From NCBI GenBank assembly GCA_036346205.1, contig JARFJB010001910.1, forward strand, positions 1,105,001-1,169,000: a DNA stretch of 64,000 nt. The letters run 5' to 3'. This DNA comes from Vesta saturnalis. Taxonomy: Eukaryota > Arthropoda > Insecta > Coleoptera > Lampyridae. Position numbers and translations under genes: made by a program. Below, in pieces: positions 1 through 11,938 of this stretch; within the stretch, counting starts at the first letter, position 1; every line of letters begins with the position of its first letter. Below the pieces are notes generated by a model. That model was not told the origin of the DNA. It was given only the letters and a program-made list of their open reading frames with translations, and did no database searches.

Positions 1-521
1 TGAATAAGCTTTTTGCGGTCTGGCCAGTATATTATTAGTAGCCACTTTAGTGACCGTGACCTGTCATTAAAAGTTAATAATGTCGTTCCGAATTATTTAC
101 GTAAGCCAGGAAAATTTTGATATTTATGAAAACTACGCATTTTATGAGTGAAAATAATTCGTTCGCTTCGGTTCAGGAAAAACAAAATTTTATGGGGTTT
201 GTGACATGCATAGCTTCTTTATACCGTTCTTTTAGTTTTAGTTAGAGGTAGGTACTAATTAATGATTGTATATATTACACTTTTCGCTAGTCCATTCATT
301 TCATTTAACGAACATTTTAATATACACATCCCCAGATTTTTTCAATTTTCATAGTTACAGTAAAAAAAGTTTTATTGGGGTCCTGTAGCCACCTCACGTG
401 GTATTTTATGTAGCTCAAAAGCACGTGCGGAAATTGAATAATTAACTTACTGTAAGTATACGCCTACATAGAATATACTAACAAAATTATTTGTAATATC
501 TACTATTTTAAATCTTGCATA
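1..521. other. no recognisable feature
   Basis: AT-rich sequence with no long open frame and no family I recognise. It may include the 5' flank of the piggyBac relic that follows, but I could not place a terminal repeat. Confidence 0.3.
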
Positions 522-1870
522 ATGTCATATGAAAGAGGCTGCTCGCTCATACAGCAAGAGCTTGTGAATGAGATTTGGAAGTTATCTGATGACGATTTTG
601 TTGAATCGGATAACGAAGAGTTTGTGTCAGAAGACGAGGATAACGTTTCATATATAGAATAGGATGATGATTATATTCCTAAGCAAGAAAACGAAGATGT
701 TGCTACGTCAGATAATGAAGCTGAAGAAGGTGAGTCGATTTTCAATAATATAGGTCTAAAAACCTATTTCTCACGAATGATATGAGAGAAATAATTTGCA
801 GACATACTAATAATGAAGCTGAAAGTTCAGTTTGATGCCTTTATTGGAGTTGTACTTTCAGTAGCAACTTTGCGTTGAAAAAAATTTTCAAAGCGTCAAG
901 GTTACGTCATAGATTTATCGCAATTCGTACCTTTGTTAGATTTGACGACAAAGTGACAAGGCAAATTAGATGAGAAACGGATAATTTAGCAGCAATCCGA
1001 CTCATATGGAAAAAAGTACTACGCTTCTATCTTATAGAAAATAAAAGACAACTCAAATACGGATATTTTGATGCCAATAGATTAGTCTTGATAAATAGAA
1101 CATTTAATATCATTGGGCCAATGTTGTAAGTCTTATTCCTTATGTAGGTTGTGTGAGTAAGACGGAGAGGAAAGTATCCAGTAATGAAATGGAACAATAC
1201 TTTTAATTTTTATAAAACTACTTTTTTAATTGCATTTATGTATTGGTTAGATTGCCTCTAGTTAAATAATATTTTCCTCTCTGTCTTACTCATACAACCT
1301 ACATAAGGAATTTTAATCACAAAATCATTTATTGTGTCTTAATTATAAAACTTACATTGGCGCAATGATATCATATCTTCTATTTATCAAGACGAATCTA
1401 TTGGGATCAAAATATCCGTATTCGAGTGGTCTTTTCCTTTGCCGAAAAAAAGTTTTGTACCAGGTGAGTCACTAACAACAAATGAACAATTAGTGGCCTT
1501 TCGAAGCAATTGCCCATTTTGCCAACACATCAAATCTAAGCCTGCAAAATACGGGATTAAAATTTGGGCCTTGGCTGACGTTGAGGCGACTTACCTTACA
1601 AATATACACTGACAATCTTCCAGCGACCAAGGGGTCGTAAAAGGTCTAATGTCACCGCTTTTCAATACAGGTCGTGTAGTAGCCACAGACAACTTTTTTA
1701 CTTCGGCACCTTTGGCTGAAGAATGCTGAAGATGCTGCCCTTGTCCTAGGTCTACTGACAGAAAGATTGATGTAAAATGTCATTCTTGTCGAATGTTCAT
1801 CTGTAAAAACCACAGACGTGGGAATGGCTTGAAAGTAATTTTTTTCAATTGTGCATTTAGTTTAATCTGA
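522..1870 (+). pseudogene. decayed piggyBac transposase
   Basis: A broken cut-and-paste transposase of the piggyBac superfamily. An ATG at 522 opens an acidic N-terminus (VESDNEEFVSEDEDN), as in piggyBac proteins. At about 898-1018 comes the block FVRFDDKVTRQIR, a stop, then ETDNLAAIRLIWKK, which matches the conserved RFDD region. At about 1455-1610 comes PGESLTTNEQLVAFR, then SKPAKYGIKIW, and at about 1676 ATDNFFTSAPLAEE, the segment with the first catalytic Asp. At 1735-1815 a Cys-rich tail CCPCP...CHSCRMFICKNH resembles the C-terminal zinc-binding domain. Stops and frameshifts are frequent and the two conserved halves are split by a palindromic insertion. It is not functional. It is clearly different from the better-preserved piggyBac at 42.6 kb, which lacks such a Cys-rich tail. 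Confidence 0.85.
1043..1435. mobile_element. palindromic (foldback) MITE inside piggyBac
   Basis: Two arms of about 130-165 bp (1043-1175 and 1270-1435) are reverse complements with moderate divergence. The outer ends read AAAAGACAACTCAAATACGG and, inverted, CCGTATTCGAGTGGTCTTTT. The inner parts, including the TATGTAGGTTGTGTGAGTAA stretch, also pair. The unit interrupts the piggyBac reading frame between its RFDD block and its PGE block, so it inserted after that copy arrived. No coding capacity. Confidence 0.75.
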
Positions 1871-2040
1871 ATTGTTCATTATTTCGTTCTTTTGTTACTA
1901 TTATTATGTTCTGTGTACGAGCTATAATAAAAATATTAAATGTTTTGTTACTAAGGTATGCTTTGATGCAATCAAAGCTAGCGCGACATCGTCCTTGCAG
2001 CATAACAATCGCATCGGCTTCAATTTTAACTTTAATATAG

Positions 2041-2172
2041 CATATTAAAGTATAAATGGATAAAAAGGTCTTTAAAATACGCGCGATTTTTCGAGCACGA
2101 CGGCGAAGCTGGAGTGCTTGAAATAGAGCAAGATCTTTAAAGACCAGTTATCCACGAATACTTTACGCTATT
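2041..2172. mobile_element. short hairpin MITE
   Basis: An imperfect palindrome of about 130 bp. The left arm TATAAATGGATAAAAAGGTC with TTTAAA pairs with the right arm TTTAAAGACCAGTTATCCAC and on to ATACTTTA. The loop holds a second small hairpin, CGAGCAC ... GTGCTTG. Its architecture matches the elements at 20071-20201 and 48543-48640. Confidence 0.55.
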
Positions 2173-2174
2173 TT

Positions 2175-3365
2175 TTTTTATTGGTGCACCTTGAAATCGT
2201 AAATACTAGTACTGTTATTACAAAAAATGGAAATAAGAGCTAATAATATAAAGTATGTAAATAAAAATTAATATATCTAACAATACTAACTGTACTTTCT
2301 ATTTTCATTTATTAAATTAATAGTGTTAAATAATGTTTAAAAAAAGATTTTGAATTTGTTAGTAATATTTTATTTGACGTTACACGGTACTCCTGTCAGA
2401 TCCATAATCAACAAATTGTCATTTAGACCTCACGTTTCTTGAGTTGTTGATGTTGCCATGGTAACTTTAAAAACGCCCGTTTTTGAAAGTTCGGTTTAAA
2501 CATGCTAAGGCGTGCTTTAAATGGGTAAAATCGGGCACCAATAAAAAAAAATATTTATCAAAACTATATTTATACTGCCATATTTTAAGATATCCACCCA
2601 CTTTTGTAACCATTTATCGTAAAAAAGTGTGGGGTCGCTCCAGGACTCACGCCGTCCTTTACACAGCACAAAATAGCGTAGTAATATAAGGGTTAATCAA
2701 ATTTACTACATACGGTATTCAAAGTTCTCGTTGTCGCATTAGAGTGGTCTACTAACTTTGACTTCAATGAGCCGCTGGGTTATCTAATTGGGAGTGTAAA
2801 GGGTTCTAGCCACCCAATTACCAAATTTCGTGTTATCCAAGTTACAAATGAAATATCCTTGTAATAAAGTTTAATAGCTTTGCAGGTTAAGATGTGTGTG
2901 GGTTGTCTACTTGTAAATAGGTAATGCTTTGGTCTTAAAATGGACTTTATTAATGATTCCTTTATAGTAGGGTTTTTACGGGTGGTGCGTTAGATTTTTA
3001 TATTATCTAGGTTTTACGCAAATTATTTTGATAAGTAGTTTATGGACCAGTAAGTAAATTATTTTGTGTATAATAAATGCCTCCTCACAATTGAGGCCTA
3101 TGGAGATTTTTACGATTACAGATCTAACTAAATATTTTTGTCATACCCTTAGTCCGAGGTACAGATGCTAATTAATAGTTTTTTCAAATAACATACAAAA
3201 CCTTTGAGAACAATTATTAAAATTCTATGAATTTCCCACATTTTTACCATCCAAGCTACATATACATATGTAGGTATAGAAGGTTGACCAATAGACTGTT
3301 CTTCACTAACCCTAAATCGTCTTATTAGCTCATCTTACAACGTTGGGAAAAAATTCGCCAAGATG
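2175..3365. other. no gene recognised
   Basis: AT-rich intergenic sequence. About 33 bp around 3252 (GCTACATATACATATGTAGG) recur at about 40623, so at least part is a dispersed repeat. The short open frame at 2483-2689 has no recognisable motif. Confidence 0.3.
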
Positions 3366-3368
3366 GGC

Positions 3369-3705
3369 AATGATGCTTGTGCGCGTGTGTGAGCGGGTGC
3401 GTATGCCTATGCGCGTGCGTGTATGTATGCATGTGCGCGCGAATGCGTGTGCGTGTGCGAGATCGAGTGCGTAAGCGTGTGTGCGTGCGTGTGATTGTGT
3501 GTGCGTGTGGGTGCTGCTTGTGTGTGCTGCTATGTGAGCGTGAGCATGAGCGTGTGCGTGTGCGTGTGTGCCTGTGCGCGAGAGTTTGCCTATACGTATG
3601 TGTGCTTGTATGCGTGCGCGTGTGTGTGGTTGTGTGTGTGGCGTGCGTGCATGTGTGCGTGTGCGTGTGCGCGTGCGTGTGGATGTGTGTGTGCGTGTGA
3701 GTGTT
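3369..3705. repeat. degenerate GT/GC-rich microsatellite
   Basis: About 340 bp of imperfect GTGTGC-type repeats. All frames are open for long distances and give Val/Cys or His/Thr low-complexity peptides; these are artefacts, not genes. The 500 bp that follow, to about 4290, hold nothing I recognise. Confidence 0.9.
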
Positions 3706-4289
3706 TTTCTTTGGAGTTATCTTTTTTACCCACAAACACCTTTAAACCTGTTGATTACTTGAATGTCGCCAAATTTTAGCTCACATTAACAAATAAATAA
3801 GCTATTCAACGAAAAACACGGCATCGTTTAAGAAAAATTAGAATCGCAACAAAGATTTTTTCGTCATTTTTATATTGAAACGACAAAAAAATAGTTATTT
3901 GTGTAACTAGTGCAAGAAGTATATATTGGTTACACGATGCATGAAGTGCAACAAATATGCCTTTTACACATGTTGCACATAACGTTTTCTTCTAGGGCCG
4001 AATTAAATTGTTTTAAGTTTTATTTGTATTTAAGGGTATTTTGCAGTATAAGAAAGGTTACTAATTCTTAGAATAGTTCTAACAATAACATGAACAGTTT
4101 AAACTAACTGTTTATTTGATTATTTGATTTAATTTCAATTTTAATATCGCAGTTAGAGCCATTTACCATGGTAATTGATGGACAAACTTCATTTTCAGTA
4201 ATTTTTTGAATTTTGTTTTCGTTCTTGCTGATGGAGGTTTCAGGTTCTTCACTTAAAGCTCTTTTTCGGATTGTTGTGAAGTTTCTGGT

Positions 4290-5000
4290 ACTGGTACATC
4301 GTTCACCTTCCAGAATTTGATCCGCTATCTCGATTTTTTTTAGAGATTGACCCTTAAATGTAGCTCTGAGCTACAGTTAGATTTCCATCCTGCATGGTGT
4401 ATTAATGTTAACATGTCTGCCCCTGATTCCACAAGTAATGTTGCAGAATGCTTACGAAAACAGTGTCCTGTGTATTGCACTGGGTTCTCAATATTTACGT
4501 GTTTCTCAATATCACGTGGAGTTTTACTAAAAGTATTTACACCAACAGGTTGAACTGAGCATTTTCCGTTATAATATTTTATAAAAAATCTCCGGTGACT
4601 GATAGACAGGGGACGAAGAAATGCATATTCGCGATATTTTTCATCAAAATTAAAACATCTAATTTTACCGCTTATTACAAAGGTTTGTTTAGTTTTGCTA
4701 TCCGGAATGTTCACAATTATGATAGAATCCATGTCATTAATATCATTTAATGTCAGTTTCTGTAACCCGCCCCTGCGACATGCTCCTGCAATGCCAAATA
4801 CTGCAACTATCTATATCAAATTATAAGTAAGGTTAGAGTTAAAAATTAACATCATTCCCATGTGTTACCTTCATCATTAGGAGCTTCAATTAAAAATTTG
4901 TCAAATTCCTCTCGGGTAAAAATTTATGATTTCTTGGGACGGTATACCGACTTCTTCTTCAGAAAGAGAATTAATTTGGTAAAATGACGAATTTCCCCTT
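4290..5000 (-). pseudogene. Crypton-type tyrosine recombinase relic
   Basis: A fragment of an insect Crypton, a transposon moved by a tyrosine recombinase. Read on the minus strand: at about 4930-4870 IFTREEFDKFLIEAPNDE, then after a possible small intron IVAVFGIAGACRRGGLQKL at about 4815-4760 with the first catalytic Arg, then VNIPDSKTKQTF, and at 4450-4375 GHCFRKHSATLLVESGAD plus HHAGWKSN with the HxxR and H/W catalytic residues. The open frame 4732-4340 (130 aa) covers only the C-terminal part. The expected catalytic Tyr lies in the next frame (VAQSYI), so a one-base indel separates it from the HxxR block, and a stop follows. The intron is an inference: a GT appears after NDE and an AG before IVAV. 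The protein should be inactive. Confidence 0.8.
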
Positions 5001-6730
5001 TTTTAATTGATTAAAAGTGCAGCCTTCACATTGAATACTCTGACCGCAAGGTCGATGTGTAACAACCCATTTTGAGTTGTATTAAAATATACCGTAGTTT
5101 AGGTCTTTCGTTCATTCAGTTGTAAATATAAAAAAACATTTTTAAATTGCATTTTGGTGTAACTTAAGTGCATATCTTCTTAAGGGTATATACTTCTTAA
5201 AGGTTTATACTCCCACTTTAAATGATTCTTCTGCTCAAATATTATCGCGCAACGCGTCATAGTTGACTTAATTCATTGCGCAAATCTTTTCGCGCACGAC
5301 TACACGGTCTGATATTCTAGGCGTCCATTGTAGTACTTAATGAACCTTATGTTGAGTAGGAAGCCATATTTTTGGGTTTCCACCTAAATTTTGTGAAAGT
5401 GCCATTGATTTGATGGTAAGATAAATTAACTAGTAATACTAAAAATTAAAACATTTGCTCTTTTCAGGCACTTTTACTTTTACTTTTTGATTGCACAATT
5501 AATACTACTGTTACGTACGCTTTCATTTTATGATTGCAATTTTTGCATTCAAAGTTTCAAGAAAATACAATAAATACTGGTTTATTCAATTTCAAAAAGA
5601 CAAATTTATTAGAAATAAAATTCCAGTTTTGGTGTGGTTGACAACATAAAAGCATTGTTATTGCAATATATTGCGCAACATTGACACAAGGATTACGTCA
5701 CCTTGGTTTGCATTTCTGCATTATTTTTTTATATTACCAGGGGTTCTCAAGAAGATGTATTATATTTTGTAATAGGTATTTAATGTTTAATGATTTTTTA
5801 GTAATTTAAGGCTATTTTTAAGATATATATTATTTAACCCTATCATTTTAACTATTAATAAACATAGTCTGTATATTTTTTTATTTTTTACATTTTGATA
5901 AAATTTTTATTGTAAAACTCGGTTTAGCTATTCCGAGCATTATTAAAAATAACTTGGCGTCCGAGATCATTTTATTAGTGTTACATTGCAATTTTTTTAT
6001 GTTGATGTTCAGTGGAAGTAAACTAGCAGAAGATTTGGTAATTAAGCAAATCAAAAGAGTGAACCACCCTATGTTAATCTACCGACTGCGACAAAGGCAT
6101 TATTTTTGGTGAATGGTTAGTATCTCCAGTTAGTTTAACGATTTGTGTTTAGAGAACATTTTTACACTCATTTATTTTACACTGATTATATTTATGATCT
6201 TATTTAAAATTTATACCATTACCACCATACTATAGATGGTTTTAGTATTTTTCGTTTAAATACGCTAGGAGGACGTTTTCAGTTATGTGCATAACAAACT
6301 TTATGTCACATCAGTCTAGAACAAATTTCATACTTTTTTAGAATTATCGGGTAACAAGTCTTGTGTGGCTTCATTTGCTGTTTCAATTATATCTGAAGTA
6401 CAAATAGTTTCTAACTCACTCTCCGAACTCGACATTTTCAACGGCTTTACAACAAGATAACGAAATTTTAAACTGACAACTTGGAATTAATTACGTATAT
6501 TATCACTGTCAGACGACAGCCATAGGTAACTAAGAATATGCTTTCGTTAGTAACAAGAATTGGATTAATCAAAATTAGAGTAAAAAATGTTGCTTTTAAA
6601 TATTAAACAGTAACGTCTTGAGGAATATTTAGTGGTACTTAAGTAGCTATAGTTACCACGTTTATACATACGCCGTACACTCAAATTACAAGAAAAAATG
6701 TTATCTTTAGATCAAACTCGAGTTTTAAAG
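5001..6730. other. no gene recognised
   Basis: AT-rich sequence without convincing open frames, RNA genes or tandem repeats on either strand. Confidence 0.3.
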
Positions 6731-6734
6731 TTTT

Positions 6735-6840
6735 TTGGCACTAGTGCAAAAATTAAATTACTTTTTGCACTAGTGCAAAAAAGTTAAACTTTTGGCACAG
6801 TAGATAGTGTAAAAAGTAGTAACTTTTTGCACGATCGTAG
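6735..6840. repeat. cluster of TTTTTGCACTAGTGCAAAAA palindromes
   Basis: A near-perfect 22-23 bp palindrome (CTTTTTGCACTAGTGCAAAA) sits at 6761-6782, with a related copy at about 6733-6753 and decayed halves to about 6840. The origin is unclear; it could be an internal tandem repeat of a mobile element. Confidence 0.6.
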
Positions 6841-6973
6841 AAAAAATGATTTTTTCTTACCCTACTCGGATCCTAAAAAATTCACGCCGCTTTGAGGGTA
6901 GGTAGGCGGGCGTGGAATCTACCTATTGGGATGATTTTGGTGTCAAACGTTTTGTAATTGAGTCTACTTTAAT

Positions 6974-7168
6974 TTGGTATGCGTCGGATGGGGTCTCAAA
7001 TGCACTAGACAAGAGCTACTCCCACAGGAATCAGAAGAAAATCCTTTTGGCCAAGTTGTGTCTACTTTGGACGACAATCACTTTTTGCCAGTGCACCGGA
7101 GAGATAAGGTATATATTGCAACGTATAAGAGCAAAGTCTTGTCAGTTCAAATACGCCACTATTTTTGA
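6974..7168 (+). pseudogene. possible PC4/p15-like fragment
   Basis: A 64-aa open frame ends in DKVYIATYKSKV then LSVQIRHYF. This resembles the beta-strand core of the PC4/p15 transcription-coactivator fold (YVSVREFKGK...IDIREY in family members), which binds single-stranded DNA. The overlapping frame at 6912-7175 is the alternative reading. No start context, splice sites or downstream helix is visible, so at best it is a fragment or a single exon. Similar small domains also occur in mobile elements. Low certainty. Confidence 0.2.
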
Positions 7169-7551
7169 TATGTAATAATTAGAACTCGAAATATGTGCGT
7201 TTGAAAAAACAAGATGGCGTCGAAGGGTGTAAATGTTCAAATTCAGGGTTAGACTATTCATCAAAGACCCTTTCGAGTGAGCACCAAAAGAAAAAATGTA
7301 TTATAAATTGGTGGGTCATTTACTAATTGCACTGGACTAGTGGTTCCAATTTTGTGTTACAGGTTTCCGCCGAACATAGGGAAATTTTAAAAGGTTATTA
7401 ATATTTACTGTGAAATATTCCCCTTAAGTTAATTTTATTGTTTTGGGCCATGTTTTATACAGTTACCTGTCAGCATTAGTATAGCAAATATTCAAATGGG
7501 AAATGTAAACCATTTATATCTTATAATTTTTGTTATGAACGAATAAGTTCA

Positions 7552-7640
7552 AAAGTAAATAGCAAACTACAAGTCGTAGGTTCAAATCCTACTCGAGGTA
7601 AACTTTTTGTTTATGCATTTAATGAAATTAATAATAATTT
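7552..7640 (+). repeat. dispersed repeat with tRNA T-arm (copy 1)
   Basis: Contains GTAGGTTCAAATCCTAC: a perfect B box (GGTTCAAATCC, 7579-7589) with a 5-bp T stem, followed by TCGAGGTAAACTTTTT and an AT-rich tail. The same segment, including the tail, recurs at 38071-38141. No A box or acceptor stem is evident, so this looks like the 3' portion of a tRNA-derived SINE rather than a tRNA gene. Confidence 0.6.
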
Positions 7641-7839
7641 CTTCATTTATATCTTCAGATGCGTAACTGTTATAACCAAATAAGAAATTGCAAAATAATT
7701 TGACATGTAACGCGTCAAATATTTTTCTAGTTTTTTTTATTCTTGCTAGATTAAATGACAAGCAGTTAAATCTCGATAAATGCGGACCAATCACGCGTTT
7801 CCTTGTTTGACAACTTCTTAGTTAGGTATAAACACCTAA

Positions 7840-8010
7840 AATCTATGGTATAATAGAAAAAAAAACATAAACAAAATTACTGTAACGTAAAAGAATTAGA
7901 TTAGAAACATAAAACTGCAGTAACCTAACAAAAGTAGAGCCGGGAATCGAATCTGCCTCAACCGCGTGTCAGGTGACCAATTATACTACTAGACCAACCG
8001 CGCTTTTCCA
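7840..8010 (-). repeat. tRNA-derived SINE, family 1 (copy 1)
   Basis: On the minus strand there is an exact A box (TGGTCTAGTAG, plus-strand 7986-7996) and a near-exact B box (GATTCGATTCC, plus-strand 7943-7953), followed by a body reading GTTAGGTTACTGCAGTTTTA ... TCTAATCTAATTC ... TTACAGTAATTTTG. The same body follows the tRNA-like head at 53206 and, without a head, lies near 48140. The T stem pairs poorly, so this is a SINE and not a working tRNA gene. Confidence 0.65.
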
Positions 8011-8103
8011 TTTTAACGTTGGAACTATTTTTTAAACCGTTTATTGGCACGCATCAATTCCCGTAGCTCTAGCTTACTTGCAGCTAATCTAATTATATTA
8101 CTA

Positions 8104-8106
<3 letters not shown>

Positions 8107-8152
<46 letters not shown>
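8107..8152. repeat. (TA)n microsatellite
   Basis: About 23 TA units in the block interrupting the 5' LTR. The roughly 590 bp from here to 8740 may be the LINE's 5' UTR; nothing coding is seen. Confidence 0.95.
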
Positions 8153-8155
<3 letters not shown>

Positions 8156-8739
8156 TAAAACTATACAATAATCAGTGTATATTATTCTACGTCTCTTAAG
8201 CTTAAACTATTGAAATTTCAATGTAGTGCAGTTCAGCGAATGTACTCCGCTACTTTTAATAATTTACTGAGGAAATCTAAACCGAAAAATGTAGTAAGTC
8301 AGGATAGAAAAATCAATAGTATATCAGCGTCAGTGTAACAAATAAAAAACAACAAGACTGTAAGTAGAAACCATCATATTACAAATAAAGTCTGTACACG
8401 CGAACAGCAATAGCCAAACCGGGCGCTGATGTGATACCTAATCGCAAAGTCGAACTACAGCGGAGATAACCTCGGCCTTATAAATACGGCTTATAATTCT
8501 TGTCAATTAATCTCTCTATAAAAATACATAATATGTAAGACAAATTCGCGTTTTAATAAATCACAACAGAAAAATACACACGCCCCGCGTAACTAAGCAA
8601 AACACCGACAAGAGTCAAGTTTAGAGGGTCGACCGGCCTTTGACTTTTACCGTGGTGAATAAAACAAATCGCGTATAAACAGACGTTTTAAACCCAGACA
8701 GATTCAAAACCGCTACACGTCAAACATACAAAATTAATC

Positions 8740-11700
8740 TCACATGGTAAAAATGGAGCACATCCTTAAAGAAATTAGTGATAAATTAATGATTCTAGAA
8801 GACAACGGAAAAATCCGGAGGTGCGCGAAAACAGAATAGAAAACAAACTGGGCTCAATACAGTCGGAGATACTGAATCTAGAAAAGAAAAGAATAGACAA
8901 TCAAGAGAGAGAGAGAGAGATGTGTAAAACCACAAACTACAATGCAAAATTAATGAACAAGAAAGGAAAATAGGCTCGAAAGAGAAATAAGAAAGAAAAA
9001 CCTACTGACTTTTGGCATAAAGGAAACGGAAAACGAGAACCTGGAAACTCATCAACAGAAGATAAAATAAGTGATAAACAAAATAGGAGTTGAAATCGAA
9101 CCGCAAGAAGACATAACGGTTATCAAAAGAATAGGGAAAAGAGATGGAAATAAAGAAAGGCCAATAATGGTAGAAATAAACAACAGAAATAAGAAGCTCG
9201 AAATTATAAAATCCACAAAATATCTAAAAAATACAAATTGAAGAAACTAAGCGAAAGAACCCCAACAGAAAAAGACCTAAAAAGGGAAGAAATACAAAAA
9301 ATAACGAGAACCAACAGATACAAACCAAAAAACTGATCCAACACAAATCTATAAACCAAAAACGACAACAGACCCGGCTAATGACAACGGACAACGCTAA
9401 AAACATATTAACAACGACAACAAACTAAGAAAAAAAGAAGACAAAACAGGAAAACAAGAGAAAACGGGTAAAAATTGCTACAATGAATGTCCAAACACCA
9501 AAAGGAGTTGGCAAAGAAGAACAGAATTTACACCAGTGGATGGAAGATTAGCTTCAATAAGGCTAAAAACGAAAACCACGAATATCTCAATTATTAACGT
9601 TTATGTCCACGGAAACCGCAAGACAAGATCGCTTTTACGAAAAGTTAAGAAGGCTGTGCGAAGAGATACCAAAAAAAGATGAAATTATAATCCTGGGAGA
9701 CGCATATGCCCAAAGGAACCGTATCTGAGTGAAGTGAGATAGAATAAAAAGGGACGATACACGAAGCAACGAATGACCATGGACATATGCTATGCCAGTT
9801 AGCAGGAGCATTTAATATGGCTCTCCTGTCCAAAAAGTATGAACATTCCAAAAAACATAAAGCAACATAGAGACACCCAGCAGGTCCAGTGGAAAACCAA
9901 ATTGACCATATATTAGTCACGAAAGGGATAAGCAACAAAACAACTGATACGAAAACGTATAGAGGCGCACAAGCCGAATCTAATTACAAAATTAAGAAAC
10001 ATAGATATAAGGAAACATTATAACGTCAAAAACAAACGTAGAAGCTCTTCAGGCAGCAGAAAGGAGGAGAATATTCCAAGAAGCATACGCCAAAAAAACA
10101 CACGAAACGAAATAATAAATAGAGAGGATATAGAAACATTATGGAGCGAGATAAAACAAAATATACAGAGAACGACAGAAGAAGTGTTAGGGGAGAAGAA
10201 TAATAAAAAAGAAAACAAAAGATTGGTATGATGAAGAATGTGAGAAGCAAGAATACAAAAAGAAAATGGACCAACACAAGAAGAGAATATCAAATAAAAG
10301 GAAACAAAACAAACATGATATACAGAGGAAAGAAAACGACTGGATGGATAACAAAATGGAAGAAATTGAACAAGAGAATAACAAGCACAATGTAAAACAA
10401 TTCTACAGTCAGATAAAGAACCAAACAAAGTCACCTAGAAACCGAACAAGATGGCTAAATAACAACGGAGGCCAAACAGAGTACGAGTCCCAAAAACTCG
10501 AAGATAGCTGGAAAGAATAATGCACAAAAATATTTAACAAAGAAACACTCATAGAACAACCAGAAGGCGAGGCAAAACTACAAGAACAAGTAAACGACTA
10601 TCCAACAGAACGAAGTTTTAGGAGAAACAAGCAAGCTTAGAAATGGTAAATTCCCGGGAGAAGATGGAATAGAGTCAAAACCTTTGAAATATGGGGGTCA
10701 GATATTACACGTACATCCTAATAAAACAGACATGGAAACAACATAAAATGGCAGAAGTGAGTGGAATACCGGAATTATAACTCCGATACATAAAAAAAGG
10801 ATATAAGGAACAATGCGAGAAGTAGCGAGCAATAACCTTACTGAATGCTGTCTATAAAATTCTGGAAAACTTGGTAAACAAAAGGCTAAAACTGCAAGCA
10901 GATAAAATTCTCGGGGACTACCAGAATGGTTTTAGACGAAATAGATCAGTGATGAATGAAATACACACTCTGGAGCAAATATTCCAAAAGACAAGGTAAT
11001 ACAACAGAAGTACATACACTCTTTCTAGATTTTAAGAGTGCGTTCGACTCGATCTATAGAATAAAAATGATGCAGGTGATAAATACACTAACAACATCTC
11101 AAAGAATAAGACCTCCTACATATGATATTAAAGGAAACGAAGGCGAAAGTAAGATTTCAAAAAATAATAACAGAGGAATTCCAAGTAAAAAAGGGGGTAA
11201 AAGATGGGGGAGACTCAATCTCCCCCACATTGTTCAACTTGATATTAGAAAGCGTGTTAAGAAACGCAAAACTAGACAAAAAGACCATTTTTAATGACGG
11301 TATACAAATAGTAGCGTACGCCAATGACTTCACTGTAATAGCAAACTCAAGACAGAAACTAGTAAGCACAATAGAAAAAATAGAAGACGAAGCAAAGTAA
11401 TTCGGAATGGAAATAAATGAAAAAAAACCAAAATATATGAGGGTAGGAAGAGGGGAACAGGGGAACATCCTACGCACTTGAAAACGCAAAAATACATTTT
11501 ATAAGCTGTTTCCTCCTCCAATTACCTGCGAACAATGATACACCAATCTGGTCAAGAACGGATACAGGAAAGAATCCTGAAGGGAAACCAAGCTTACGGC
11601 AGAAACAAGAATTTACTAAAAAGCAAAATAATCACCAAAAAAATGGCACATCATGAGGAGACCCCCGTCAGAGATACTAAGGAAGATAACACAATGGACC

Positions 11701-11938
11701 CCACTAGGCCCAAGGAAAAGAGGACGACTTGAGAAAGATTGGATGAAACAGGTAGGGGAAGACGCGAGAAAGTTGGGAATAACGGAACGGAAACAAAAAT
11801 GCAAGGAAAGAATGGAATGGAAAAAATAACGCTCGAAGCCAGGACAAGCAAGGAGTTATAAACAAAGGAAAGTAATCTCCCTGAAAAATAGGATTCTAAA
11901 AACGCTTTGTAAACTTAAGATTGAACGGTTTGATGATG
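8740..11938 (+). pseudogene. degenerate non-LTR retrotransposon (LINE)
   Basis: A two-ORF LINE in decay, A-rich on the coding strand. ORF1 remnants begin near 8743 (MVKMEHILKEISDKLMILED) with coiled-coil-like charged sequence, then at about 9090-9230 GVEIEPQEDITVIKRIGK and RPIMVEINNRNKKLEIIK, like the RNA-binding domain of L1-type ORF1 proteins. ORF2 shows an endonuclease trace at about 9620-9710 (DRFYEKLRRLCEE...IIILGDAYAQ), RT blocks at about 10840-11080 (LLNAVYKILENLVNKRL, QNGFRRNRSV, FLDFKSAFDSI), GDSISPTLFNLILESVLR at about 11205 and YANDFTVIANS at about 11315. In the last, the catalytic YADD motif reads YAND. A C-terminal Trp/Arg-rich segment (RGRLEKDWMKQVGEDARKL) follows, and TGATGATGATGA ends the element, a 3' repeat tail used by several LINE clades. 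Many stops and frameshifts. The clade is not assigned. Confidence 0.75.

Noticed and set aside
3325..3779. Overlapping frames on both strands near 3.5 kb
   Set aside because: Degenerate GT repeat, no coding signature.
7936..8010. tRNA-Val-like gene on minus strand
   Set aside because: A and B boxes are good but the T stem and acceptor do not pair and the flanking body is shared with another locus, so it is a SINE head.
9224..11851. Several minus-strand frames of 60-138 codons rich in Phe/Leu/Ser
   Set aside because: Antisense shadows of the A-rich LINE coding strand.
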